Source: DASVFB01 sp963815965
GTDB taxonomy: Bacteria > Actinomycetota > Thermoleophilia > Gaiellales > Gaiellaceae
Direction: 5' to 3'
Length of the DNA: 64,000 bases
NCBI GenBank assembly: GCA_963815965.1
Contig: CAWFIT010000003.1
Coordinates: 1 to 64,000, forward strand
Part shown: positions 1 through 8,370 of the stretch, piece by piece
Position numbering within the stretch: the stretch's first letter is position 1
How the letters are laid out: the number at the start of each line of letters is the position of its first letter
Position numbers and translations under genes: made by a program
Notes under the pieces: generated by a model
What the model was told of the DNA's origin: nothing
The model's database searches: none
Seen by the model: only the letters and a program-made list of their open reading frames with translations

Positions 1-196
1 GTGAGCGCCGTAGTAGTTCTTGGCCCACGCCCGACCGACGTCGATGTTCGTCATCTGACCCTCGGAATTCGGCGTGAAGTTCAGGTCCCGCGGGTTGAAG
101 TCCCGCGACAGCCATCGTGGCCGCTGTCGCCAGTCCCCCGACTACGAGCCCAAGTACCAGCCACAGCGAGCGCCGCGGCCGCGATAGACGCTTCAT
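1..196 (-). CDS. Secreted protein of unknown function, N-terminal part, cut by the window edge
   Basis: The ATG at 196 follows a good ribosome binding site (GGAGGG, about 198-208). The first ~32 residues start MKRLSRPRRSLWLVLG and form a basic head plus a hydrophobic stretch, as in a signal peptide or membrane anchor. After about residue 32 the reading frame becomes arginine-rich nonsense, while the neighbouring frame reads like protein (FNPRDLNFTPNSEGQ, then DVGRAWAKNYYGAH). One extra base near 95-105 would explain this. The rest of the gene is outside the window. I do not recognise the family; the NYYG segment faintly recalls N-termini of secreted HAD-type acid phosphatases, but this is a guess. 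Confidence 0.5.
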   Translation of the reverse strand, partial: MKRLSRPRRSLWLVLGLVVGGLATAATMAVAGLQPAGPELHAEFRGSDDEHRRRSGVGQELLRRS

Positions 197-272
197 TGAT
201 CCCTCCTTCGTTGACTCCCCAGTCCCTGATCGAGAACCCTACGAAAGAACGCCCCGTCTTGCGCTCATCGAC

Positions 273-1965
273 CTAGAGGTCGAGCCCGTGCCCGAGGCGG
301 AACAGCGGGTCGGGCGAGTCGCCCGGCACATCCGGGAGCTGCGCCCGCACGGCGTCCATCGACGACGGCAGCTCGAACGGCAGCCTGCCCTCGGGTCTCG
401 TCCGGCCGAAGAGAACGTCGAGCACCGCCTCGTCGGACGCACCGAAGACCGCCACGACCGCTGCGCACGCCTCGACGAGCTCCGGAATCACGGCCGGCCG
501 CTCGAGGTGGAGGACGAGCACCATCGGGACCGTACGCGCGAGCTCGAGCAGCGTGGATAGCTCGGGCTCCTTGAAGTCGAGGTCACCCGCGTGGAAGAGC
601 GACTCGACCATCCCGTTCGTGCGCGGCTCGAACGGCGTGTTCCGCCGCACGATCGCGACGTCCGCCTCGCCGGGGCTCTCCGCGTCGCCCTCGTAGGCGA
701 GGCCGTCGGCGTACACGCGCACGCCCTCCCTCAGCGGCAGCACGCCGTCGTTCGAGATCACGACCGCCGAGCGCCGCTGCGCACGCTCGCCCTTGGCCCG
801 GAACGGGGGCGAGCCGCACGTGCGCTCGGCTTCGTCGGGATCAACATAGGGATCGTCGAAGAGCCCGAGGCGGAACTTGTCCCGCAGGAGGCGGCGCGCC
901 GACTTGTTGATTCGCTCCTCGGCGATGCGCCCCGCGTGCACGAGCTCGACGAGCACCTCCGGCAGCTCCTCGCCGCCGAGCTGGTCGCAGCCCGCCTCGA
1001 CGATCTTGACGAGCCGCTCCTCGACGCCGAGCTCCTCGACGCCCCAGCACTTCGCCGCGAACACCGACCCGTCTGGGAGCGGTGCGTCGGTGACGAGCCC
1101 CCAGTCCGTGCAGACGACGCCGTCGAAGCCGTAGCGCTCGCGCAGGAGGCCGGTGACGACATCGCGGTTGAAGCCAAAGCCGACCTCCTCGAGCGGTGTG
1201 CCGACGGGCCGTCCGTAGTACGGCATGATCTGCGCCGTTCCGGCCTCGAAGGCGGCTTCGAAGACGCGCATGTGGTACTCGAACATGCCGCCCGGGTACA
1301 CCTGATCCTTGCCGTACGCGAAGTGCGGATCCTCGCCGTCGAGCTGCGGGCCGCCGCCCGGGAAGTGCTTCGTCATGCAAGCGACCGACTGCGGCCCGAG
1401 CTCCTCGCCCTGGAAACCGCGGATGTACGCCGCGACCAGGCGCGCGGCGAGCTCGCCGTCCTCGCCGAACGTGTGCATGATCCGCGCCCACCGTGGTTCC
1501 GTCGCCAGGTCCGCCATCGGGTGGAGCGCGACGTGGATGCCGACCGCGCGGTACTCGCGTCGCGCGATGTCGCCGAACTCACGGACGGCATCCACGTCGC
1601 CGAGCGCGCCGAAGCCAATCGGCTCGGGCCATTGCGAGAAACCCGCTGGCCGACCACGCGGCCGCGAAGTTCTCGGCAAAGCTGTGCCGCGGGTCGGAAG
1701 AGATCGTCACGGGGATCCCGAGACGCGTCGTCTTCGCGAGATCCTGCAGCCGGTTGTGCCATTCCGCGTGCTGCCGCGGCCCGGGTGCGGAGTAGATGTT
1801 GAAGTGGTTGAGGTGCCGGCCGGCGATGCGCTCCTCGGTGCCGTCGAGAAGCGTCCCGTCCGGGTTCATGAAGATCGGCGCGTGGAACATCAGCCCGACC
1901 TTTTCTTCGAGCGTCATGCGCGCGAGCAGCTCGTCGACGCGCTCCTCGACGGCGGCGGTGCTCAT
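273..1965 (-). CDS. Glycoside hydrolase family 3 (beta-glucosidase-like), frameshifted once
   Basis: GH3 enzymes cleave beta-glycosidic bonds through a covalent glycosyl-Asp intermediate. The N-terminal TIM-barrel domain shows the early EEKVGLMF segment, the KHFPGGG motif and the nucleophile motif VCTDWGL. A C-terminal alpha/beta sandwich follows and ends FRLGHGLDL. The ATG at 1965 (MSTAAVEERV) is preceded by AGGA with suitable spacing. The frame breaks at 1639-1641: removing one A of the plus-strand AAA joins the two halves as SASGFSQWPEP, so this is probably a consensus error. Total length of about 564 codons is on the short side for GH3. No signal peptide is seen, suggesting a cytoplasmic enzyme acting on imported oligosaccharides. 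Substrate is not predictable. Confidence 0.88.
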
Positions 1966-2056
1966 CGGCACCGATCCTCTCACGCAGGCTGCACCGTCGA
2001 GCAGCGCGACGCGGTCGCTCGCGGCCGACCGCCCTCGCGGGCGACCCAGTAGCCCG

Positions 2057-2080
2057 CGTTGTCGACGATCGGCGACAACG
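2057..2080. promoter_or_regulatory. Inverted repeat upstream of the GH3 gene, possible repressor operator
   Basis: Two perfect 8-base arms, CGTTGTCG and CGACAACG, are separated by 8 bases and lie about 92 bp upstream of the GH3 start. Sugar-hydrolase genes are often controlled by LacI- or TetR-family repressors that bind such dyads. No repressor gene lies beside it, so the link is inference. Confidence 0.3.
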
Positions 2081-2128
2081 TCAGCGGCTTCGGCTGCCGC
2101 AAGAGGCTTGATGTGAAAGTCGCTGCGG

Positions 2129-2410
2129 CTAGCTGCGCTTGAAGAGGTTGTGAACCTCGAAGACCTCTGGGTTGGCGCCGGGGTCGACTCCGACCTCGGA
2201 GAGCACGTGCATCATCCGCTCAGCAAAGGTCTCGAGTTGCTCACGAGAGTCCCAGATCTCGCTGACCTTGAGATTGCCCTCCGAGCCGAAGCAGACGTGG
2301 AAGTCACAACCGTCGGCGGGCCACATGCCTTCAGCCTCCAGCCGCTGTACTGATTCGTCGTATTTCTCGGTTGTGAGGGATGTGGGGTTGTAACGGACCA
2401 CAACGCTCAT
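2129..2410 (-). CDS. Small dimeric alpha-beta-barrel (ABM-like) protein, hypothetical
   Basis: A 93-residue soluble protein beginning MSVVVRYNP. The ATG at 2410 is chosen because GGAGG sits 5 nt upstream. The pattern (beta strand, helix with DESVQRLEAEG, strand around FHVCFGSEG, then SEIWDSREQLETFAERM) matches small ferredoxin-like proteins related to antibiotic-biosynthesis monooxygenases and stress-responsive barrel proteins. No catalytic residue can be assigned. It reads in the same direction as the GH3 gene downstream, with 163 bp between them. Confidence 0.6.
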   Translation of the reverse strand: MSVVVRYNPTSLTTEKYDESVQRLEAEGMWPADGCDFHVCFGSEGNLKVSEIWDSREQLETFAERMMHVLSEVGVDPGANPEVFEVHNLFKRS

Positions 2411-2474
2411 GAGCGCCTCCATGCTCGGGGGAGCCGATCCTACTCCCGCGCGACGCGAGCGCGAACACATGCTC

Positions 2475-3119
2475 CTATCCGGAGAGGGTCGTGACGAGGT
2501 GGCCGATCGCGAATCCGACGCCGGCGCTGACCGAGCCGACGATCATCACCTGGAGGCCGGAGCGCAGGAGGGAGAGGCGGGTCACCTGGCCCTTTGCGAC
2601 TCCGACGGCGAAGAGCGCGAGGAGTGTGCAGGTGAGGCTGATCGCGAGCGCGACGTTGATCGGGAAGAAGAAGTAGGGCCAGAGCGGCACGATCGCGGCG
2701 CCGAGGTAGGTGGCGCCGACGACGACCGCGTCGCCGAGTGCGGCGCCGCCGGCGTCGGGAGAGAGTCCGAGTTCCTTCTGGACCTTGGTGCGGAGGAAGA
2801 CGTTCGGGTCGGATGCGAGTCCGTGCGCGACCGCTCGTGCTTGTTCTCGGGAGAGGCCTTCACGCTCGAGCACGATCGCGAGTTCGTCTGTTTCGCGTTT
2901 CGGGAACTCGTCGATCTCGCGGCCTTCGGCGGCGATCTCGGAGGCGTACAGTTGCTCTTCTGCCTGGCTTGCGAGGTAGGAGCCGCCGCCCATCGAGATC
3001 GCGCCCGCGACCGCCTCGGCCAGGCCGGCGACGATGATCAGCGAGCGGGCGGGATGGGCGGCCGCCATCCCGGTGACGACCCCGAGCGGGACGAGCAGGC
3101 CGTCCTGGGCGCCGAGCAC
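2475..3119 (-). CDS. VIT1/CCC1-family Fe2+/Mn2+ transporter, N-terminal boundary uncertain
   Basis: VIT1/CCC1 proteins are small membrane exporters of iron or manganese. The helix REFVLGAQDGLLVPLGVVTG and the ISMGGGSYLAS segment are typical of the family, and three hydrophobic helices follow at the C-terminus (for example PYFFFPINVALAISLTC). A GTG at 3119 opens the clean frame, but it lies inside the conserved first helix. Codons upstream continue in frame as plausible protein (AEAERHIQEHSLGEAARIGR) to about 3230 without an ATG or GTG; a CTG at 3317 is the nearest alternative. The start is therefore either non-canonical or hidden by a base error. It follows the Mg2+ ATPase on the same strand, so the pair may form a metal-transport unit. 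Confidence 0.82.
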   Translation of the reverse strand: MLGAQDGLLVPLGVVTGMAAAHPARSLIIVAGLAEAVAGAISMGGGSYLASQAEEQLYASEIAAEGREIDEFPKRETDELAIVLEREGLSREQARAVAHGLASDPNVFLRTKVQKELGLSPDAGGAALGDAVVVGATYLGAAIVPLWPYFFFPINVALAISLTCTLLALFAVGVAKGQVTRLSLLRSGLQVMIVGSVSAGVGFAIGHLVTTLSG

Positions 3120-3294
3120 GAACTCGCGGATGCGCGAGAGCCGCCCGATCCGCGCGGCCTCACCGAGGGAATGCTCCTGGATGTGCCGCTCCGCTTCGGC
3201 GCGGGCAGCGGCCTGCTCGACAGCAGCCGCGTCGTCGCCTCCCGTGGGGGCGGCTCCCGCGACTCCCGGCCGCGTTGGTGGCTCGCGCGGCCTT

Positions 3295-5993
3295 CTATGC
3301 GGTTGGTACCGGGACAGAGCTTCCGCTATCGGTCGGTGGAGGCGGCTTCGGTGGTGTGGTGCCGTGCCGCCAGCTCGCCCAGCGTGAGGCTCTGCGGGTG
3401 ATGCGTCGTTCTGCGGCGCTGATGGCGCGGGCGAGCGGGCGGCCGCCTTGGGGCTTGAAGAAGAGCGCGACGCCGATCTGGGCGAGCGCGAGGTAGGTGG
3501 CGATCATCAGGGCCAGGATCGCGAGGAAGGTGAGCGGGAGCGGTTTGAAGCCGAACAGGTGGGCGAGCGGTGGGATGTAGGGGAGGGCGACGCCGAAGGC
3601 GGCGCAGGCGAGGGTGGTGGTGAGCAGCGGGCGGCTGGGGCGGCTCTTGTAGAAGGGGACGCGGCGGGTGCGGATCACGAAGATGACGAGTGTCTGGGTG
3701 GTGAGCGACTCGACGAACCAGCCGGAGCGGAACAGGACCGGGCCGGCGTCGAAGACGCGCAGCATGACCGCGAAGGTGAGGAAGTCGTAGACGCTCGAGA
3801 TCGGGCCGAAGAAGCTCATGAAGCGGCGGATCATGCGGATGTCCCACTTGGCGGGTCGGGCGAGCAGCTCCTCGTCGACGTTGTCGGTCGGGATGGTCAT
3901 CTCGCTGACGTCGTAGAGGAGGTTGTTGAGCAGGATCTGCGTCGGCAGCATCGGCAGGAAGGAGAGAAACAGGGACGCGCCCGCGGCGGAGAACATGTTC
4001 CCGAAGTTCGACGAGGTGCCCATGAGGACGTACTTGATCGTGTTGGCGAAGATGCGCCGGCCCTCGACGACACCGTCGGCGAGGATGCCGAGGTCCTTGT
4101 CGAGCAGGACGACGGCCGCGGCGTCCTTGGCGACGTCGGCCGCCGAGTCGACCGAGATCCCGACGTCGGCGTGGTGGAGCGCGATCGCGTCGTTGACGCC
4201 GTCGCCGAGGAAGGCGACGTCCGAGCCGAGGCTGCGCTGGGCGAGGATGATGCGCGATTTCTGCTCCGGGGTGACGCGGGCGAAGATGGTCGTCTTCGGC
4301 AGCAGCGCGACGAGCGCGGCGTCGTCGAGCTTCTCGAGCTCCTGTCCGGTGACGACCGTTCCGTGGTCGAGGCCGACCTCGCGGCAGAGGTGCGCCGCGA
4401 CCTGGCCGTTGTCGCCGGTGACGATCTTGACGGTGATCCCGAGGCGCGCGAGCCGGGCGAGCGAGTCCTTGACGTCGGGCTTGACCGGGTCGGTGAAGCA
4501 GAGGAAGCCCTCGAGCGAGAGCGTCGTGCTCGTCGTCTTTGCTGAGGTGGTCGGCGGCGAGCGTGCGGCTCGCGACCGCGACGACTCGCGTCCCCGAGGC
4601 GAAGAGGCCGTCGAGGGTCGCCTGCGCCTGGGCGGGGACGGTCGTGCAGCGGGCAAGGACGGCTTCCGGCGCTCCCTTGGAGATCAGCAGCCGGCCCTGA
4701 TGGGTGTCGGCGAGGACCGAGGCCAGCTGTCGCTCGTGGTCGAAGGGCAGGCGGTCGAGCGGCGTCGAGACGGTGTCGCCGTGGGCATCCTGCGGCGCGG
4801 CCCAGAGAGCGCGGTCGAGCTCGTTGCCGGTCTTGTCGGCGCAGGCCAGGCCGAGGACGTGGACGTGCTCGTCCGGCTTGCCCGTGCGGTCGAGCGCCTG
4901 CGTGAACGAGATCTGACCCTGGGTCAGGGTGCCGGTCTTGTCGGTGAACAGGACCTGGACGTTGCCGAGGTCCTCGATCGCGACCAGGCGCTTGACGATC
5001 ACGCGCTTCTTGGCGAGGCGGCGGGCGCCCGTCGAGAGGCTGACGGTGACGATCGCCGGCAGCAGCTGCGGCGTCAGGCCCACCGCGATCGCGAGCGCGA
5101 ACAGGGCCGACTGGAGGATCGAGCGTCCGAGCGCGGCGTTGATCACGAAGATCGAGCCGGCCAGCACCGCGGTCACGGTCGCGAGCAGGCGAGAGAAGTC
5201 CTGCAGCCCCTGCTGGAACGCGGTCACCCCCTGCCGCTCGCCCAGGCGTACCGCGATCGCACCGAACGCCGTGCGCGAGCCCGTGCGAACGACCACGCCG
5301 CGGCCGCCGCCGCCGCTCACGAGCGTGCCCATGAACGACGCACGAGCGCAGATCCAGCGGCGAGTCCCCCGGCGGCTGGGCCTCGGCCGTCTTCTCGGTC
5401 GCTCGCGACTCGCCGGTCAGCACCGACTCGTCGCACTCGAGCTCGTGCACCTCGAGCAGCCGCAGATCGGCGGGAATCACATCGCCGACCCGCAGGTGCA
5501 CGACGTCACCCGGAACCAGCTGCGTCACGGCGATCTCGGCCGGAGCGCCGTCGCGGTCGACCGCGGCAAGATGCTTGATCTCGGAATGCAGCTCCTCGAC
5601 CGCCTTCTCCGAGCGGTACTCGTTGAAGAAGCTCAGACCGATGCTCATCGCCATGATCGCGCCGATGATCAACGCCTCCGTCCGGTCGCCGACCACCGCC
5701 GAGACGACCGCCGCGACGAGCAGCAACAACAGCAGGTAGCTGCGCAACTGGCGGACGAGCACCGACCAGGCACTGACCCCGTGCGCGGCCAGAACGTTCG
5801 GCCCGTAGATGCCCAGGCGCCTGCTCGCCTCGCCGCTCGAAAGACCCACATCGGACGAGCCGAGCTTGCCCAGCACATCCGCCACCGGCAGCGTCGCGGT
5901 GGCGGTGAGCTCAAGCTCTTGAGGCTCAGCCGTCGAAGCGGCCGGCACGGCAGCGGCCGCGGCTGTCGGGTCAGGTGCCGCTTGAACCTTCAT
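3295..5993 (-). CDS. Magnesium-translocating P-type ATPase (MgtA/MgtB type, P3B), two frameshifts
   Basis: P3B ATPases import Mg2+ across the inner membrane. In order: N-terminal cation-transporter segment (GEASRRLGIYGPNVLAAHG), first membrane helices, actuator motif LTGES, phosphorylation motif DKTGTLT, hinge GDGVND, then MLPTQILLNNLLYD followed by SEMTIPTDNVDEE, which marks the Mg2+ subclass, and the last membrane helices. Frame changes occur near 5335-5345 and 4540-4560; each is repaired by removing one base. The ATG at 5993 lies 4 nt after the stop of the carbamate kinase remnant. A GTG at 6029 in the same frame would extend it by 12 residues. The end is 3295 if the last frame is kept, or 3326 if a further shift is accepted (tail SLTLGELAARHHT). 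Confidence 0.85.
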
Positions 5994-5997
5994 CGTC

Positions 5998-6402
5998 TCA
6001 GTTTCGGCGCGGGAGACGACCCGAGTCACCGGCCTCCCCGCGAAGGAGCGCGGGACCGTCGCCCAGCGCGCCGATCGCCGCGATCCCGCCGGTCTTCTCG
6101 ACGAAGCGGCAGGCGGCCTCGTGATCCGGTGCCATCGAGCCCGACTCGAAACCCATCCTTCTCAAACTCTCCCGGTGTGGCCTCGTCGATCCTGGCGGCC
6201 CGCCTCGTGCCCGAGTCGCGCTCGACGGCGTCGACGTCGGTCAGAAGGAGCAGGACCCGGCTCCGAGCCTACCGGCCAGCAACGCAGCCGAGATGTCCTC
6301 AGCGCCGAGAACGAAACGGACGGATTCGTGTCGATCACGGCCTCGACGCCGTCCACCGCCCATTGTCATTTGGCGACGGGGACTCCGCCGTGCCGCCGAC
6401 GC
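5998..6402 (-). pseudogene. Carbamate kinase, decayed C-terminal half
   Basis: Fragments of carbamate kinase (ATP + carbamate to carbamoyl phosphate, the last step of arginine deiminase-type pathways) can be read in alternating frames: GGVPVAK, then GVEAVIDT, LTDVDAVERDSGTRRAARI, DEATPGEF, and the clean tail AACRFVEKTGG with ALLRGEAG, ending at a TGA at 5998. At least three frame changes occur within 400 bp, far denser than in neighbouring genes, and the N-terminal half with its nucleotide-binding GGNA motif is not visible. It therefore looks truly degraded. It ends 4 nt before the Mg2+ ATPase start, so the two once formed an operon. Between 6403 and 6705 I see no intact gene or structure. 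Confidence 0.65.
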
Positions 6403-6705
6403 GAGGGCGAGTTCGGCGTCTGACGCGGGCGGTCACAGGCCACTCGCCTGCGCGAGCGATGCTTACGCCCGGGGCGTATCGTCGTGCGACGCTGTCGCGA
6501 GCGCGACCGCCCGGAGGGAGCGCGGCGCCGAGGGCGCGACCCTCGACCGGGAAGGCGTCGACCGAGCGGGCGGACCGCGCGCCGGTCGCGCGCCGGTCCC
6601 GGGGCGCGCCGGGACCCCTCCAGCATCGTCGGTGCCCTCGGCAGCGCGCCGACCGGGACCACTCGAAGGCGTCACAACTCCATTCACCCATGGGATTCGG
6701 CTCAG

Positions 6706-6798
6706 CGGAGCGGCGCCGGAGTCGAACCGACCGAGCCGTGGGCTACACGGCCGCACTGGTTTTGAAGACCAGCTGGGCCACCGGGCCCGTGCCGCTCC
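6706..6798 (-). tRNA. selC: tRNA-Sec (anticodon UCA)
   Basis: A 93-nt tRNA with the hallmarks of bacterial tRNA-Sec. The acceptor stem has 8 bp (GGAGCGGC with GCCGCTCC) and discriminator G. The D arm has a 4-base CGGT loop. The anticodon arm is CTGGT-CTTCAAA-ACCAG, with UCA at 6763-6765. The long variable arm pairs CCGTG with CACGG, and the T arm is GTCGG-TTCGACT-CCGGC. CCA is not encoded. The tRNA is charged with serine, converted to selenocysteinyl-tRNA by SelA and delivered to in-frame UGA codons by SelB; both genes lie about 8-11 kb away. A -10 hexamer 7 nt before the 5' end is shared head-to-head with queF. Confidence 0.95.
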
Positions 6799-6800
6799 GC

Positions 6801-6815
6801 GCACTACAGTAGTGC
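6801..6815. promoter_or_regulatory. Palindromic bidirectional -10 element shared by tRNA-Sec and queF
   Basis: The 15 bases are a perfect dyad: GCACTAC, a central A, GTAGTGC. On the plus strand TACAGT (6805-6810) lies 6 nt before the queF ATG. On the minus strand TACTGT (6806-6811) lies 7 nt before the tRNA-Sec 5' end. The two -10 hexamers overlap by five bases. The 6-nt distance equals that between TACAAT and the rnpB 5' end at 37047, which supports both start sites. Confidence 0.65.
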
Positions 6816-6816
6816 C

Positions 6817-7191
6817 ATGGCCGAGACCAACGAGTTCGCCGCGCTCGGGCACTCGGGGCCCGAGGCGTACGTCGGGCTCGAGTCGTTCGAAAATCCCGGT
6901 GTCTCGCGGGTCGAGATGACTGGCGACGAGCTCACAGCCGTCTGTCCCATCACGGGCCAGCCGGATCTGTACCTCGCGTCGATCGTGTACGAGCCCGAGC
7001 GGCTGTGCCTCGAGTCGAAGTCGCTGAAGATCTACCTCAGCGGTTATCGCAACGAAGGCGCGTTCTGCGAGGCGCTGGCGGTGCGGATTCGGGACGACGT
7101 CGCCGAGGTGCTCGAGCTACCGCACGCGAGGGTTCACGTCACGCTGACGCAGAAGGCGCGCGGCGGCATCACGATCACGGCCGCTACCTAG
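6817..7191 (+). CDS. queF: preQ0 reductase QueF (NADPH-dependent 7-cyano-7-deazaguanine reductase)
   Basis: QueF reduces the nitrile of preQ0 to preQ1 in queuosine biosynthesis. This is the short single-domain type at 124 residues. Visible are the catalytic cysteine motif AVCPITGQPDLY, the substrate-binding ESKSLKIYLSGYRNEGAF and a HVTLTQKARGG C-terminal strand. The ATG at 6817 has no ribosome binding site. The -10 TACAGT ends 6 nt before it, so the mRNA is probably leaderless. It is divergent from tRNA-Sec and shares its promoter. No other queuosine gene is seen in the window. Confidence 0.93.
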   Translation: MAETNEFAALGHSGPEAYVGLESFENPGVSRVEMTGDELTAVCPITGQPDLYLASIVYEPERLCLESKSLKIYLSGYRNEGAFCEALAVRIRDDVAEVLELPHARVHVTLTQKARGGITITAAT

Positions 7192-7198
7192 GGCGGGT

Positions 7199-7204
7199 TA
7201 GAGT
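7199..7204 (+). promoter_or_regulatory. -10 hexamer TAGAGT for the cupin gene, leaderless arrangement
   Basis: TAGAGT is followed by six bases (CTCGCC) and the ATG at 7211. This is the same spacing as before queF, selA, topA and rnpB. No ribosome binding site precedes the gene. Confidence 0.45.
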
Positions 7205-7210
7205 CTCGCC

Positions 7211-7603
7211 ATGGGCTACGCCTTCGGCTCGATCGACGAGCTCGGTGACGGCTTCGGCTTTCGCAAGGTGCGCCGCGCGCTCGGCGTCAGTGCGTTCGGC
7301 GTCAACGCCGTCGTCTACCCGCCTCACTACGAAGGCTTCCACCACTACCACGACACGCAGGACGAGCTCTATTTCGTCCACAGCGGGACGGCTCGCGTCG
7401 AGGTGGGGGACGAAGTACGCGAGCTTGGGCCTGGCGGTCTCGTGCACGTCGAGTCGACAACGCCGCGAAGGCTTTCGAACGCGGGCGACGAGCCGCTCGT
7501 CATGCTCGTGGTCGGCGGCAAGGACGGCTACGTCGACCGCGACGGGCACATGGTCGACGAGGCCGAGATCGAGCGGCGCGCGGCGTTCGGCAAGTCCGCC
7601 TAG
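7211..7603 (+). CDS. Single-domain cupin protein
   Basis: A 130-residue cupin. Motif 1 is HHYHDTQDELYFVHSGTA, with three histidines and a glutamate suited to bind a metal. Motif 2 lies around GGLVHVESTTPRRLSN, where the usual final histidine is replaced by the H in LVHV or lost. The fold is a small beta barrel used in isomerases, dioxygenases and sugar epimerases; the substrate cannot be read from sequence. Its stop overlaps the convergent alpha/beta hydrolase by 4 bases. Confidence 0.78.
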   Translation: MGYAFGSIDELGDGFGFRKVRRALGVSAFGVNAVVYPPHYEGFHHYHDTQDELYFVHSGTARVEVGDEVRELGPGGLVHVESTTPRRLSNAGDEPLVMLVVGGKDGYVDRDGHMVDEAEIERRAAFGKSA

Positions 7604-8370
7604 CCGAGAAAGCCGAGCACGACCGCGTTGAAGGCTTCCGGATCTTCGAGCATCACGTTGTGCCCGCGTCCCGCCAGCTCGACGTAACGCGCGTTCGGCA
7701 GGCGCTGCGCGAGTCTGCGTCCGTTCTCGACGGGCACGATCAGGTCGTCGTCGCCGTGCACGACGAGCGCGGGCACGTCGATCTGCTCGACCCCGAGCGC
7801 CTCGTCATAGAAGCCGTAGCACGCCGCCATGTGCGCGAGGATCGTCTTGAGCGGGGTCGGGTGCTCTAGCGTCGCTGCGAGGATCTCCTCGAAGCGCTCC
7901 GGATTCTTCTCGGTCCAGCCGCGTGAGAACGTGTACGGGAGCGTCGTCCGTCTCTGCTCGTCCGGCGGCAGGTCGAGCGCGGCCTCGAACGCCCGGCGCA
8001 CATGATCGGGTCTCGGCACACGGTCCGATCCTCCGGCGCCCGTTCCCGCGAGGACGAGCGAGCGGACGAGCTCCGGATGCTCGACCGCGAGTGTCAGCGC
8101 GACGTAGCCGCCCATCGAGAAGCCTGCGACGTGTGCCTCGCGGCCGTCGAGGATCCGCGCCGCGTCGTCGGCGAGGTCGGCGATGCCATACGGCTCGGCC
8201 GGAACCGCCGAGCGGCCGGTGCCGCGCGTGTCGAAGACGATGACGTGGAAACGCTCCGCGAAGATCGGGACTTGGTTGCGCCATGCCCACGAGCCCTGAC
8301 CGAGCCCCTGGTGCAGCAGCAGCGTCTCGCCTGAGCCGTGCTCCTCGACGTGCAGTTCGACAGTCGTCAC
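7600..8370 (-). CDS. Alpha/beta-fold hydrolase (3-oxoadipate enol-lactonase-like)
   Basis: A 256-residue cytoplasmic hydrolase. The Asp/Ser/His triad is visible: nucleophile elbow GFSMGGY, acid in VVHGDDDLIVP and histidine in GRGHNVML. The oxyanion segment is LLLHQGLGQGSWAW. The GTG at 8370 (MTTVELHVEEHG) overlaps the stop of the upstream glycosylase as GTGA, so the two genes are translationally coupled. The sequence resembles lactonase/haloperoxidase-type hydrolases; the substrate is open. Confidence 0.85.
   Translation of the reverse strand: MTTVELHVEEHGSGETLLLHQGLGQGSWAWRNQVPIFAERFHVIVFDTRGTGRSAVPAEPYGIADLADDAARILDGREAHVAGFSMGGYVALTLAVEHPELVRSLVLAGTGAGGSDRVPRPDHVRRAFEAALDLPPDEQRRTTLPYTFSRGWTEKNPERFEEILAATLEHPTPLKTILAHMAACYGFYDEALGVEQIDVPALVVHGDDDLIVPVENGRRLAQRLPNARYVELAGRGHNVMLEDPEAFNAVVLGFLG

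Noticed and set aside
273..1802. Long plus-strand frames opposite the GH3 gene
   Set aside because: They are arginine- and histidine-rich antisense shadows of a GC-rich gene and match no protein family, while the minus strand shows clear GH3 motifs.
1984..2128. Possible C-terminal remnant upstream of GH3 (reads PIVDNAGYWVAREGG on the minus strand)
   Set aside because: Only about 25 residues look protein-like and they are not continuous with a start. It is too short to call.
6403..6705. Intact N-terminal half of carbamate kinase or another gene before tRNA-Sec
   Set aside because: No frame shows the GGNA nucleotide-binding motif or other family motifs; only low-complexity Arg/Pro frames are present.
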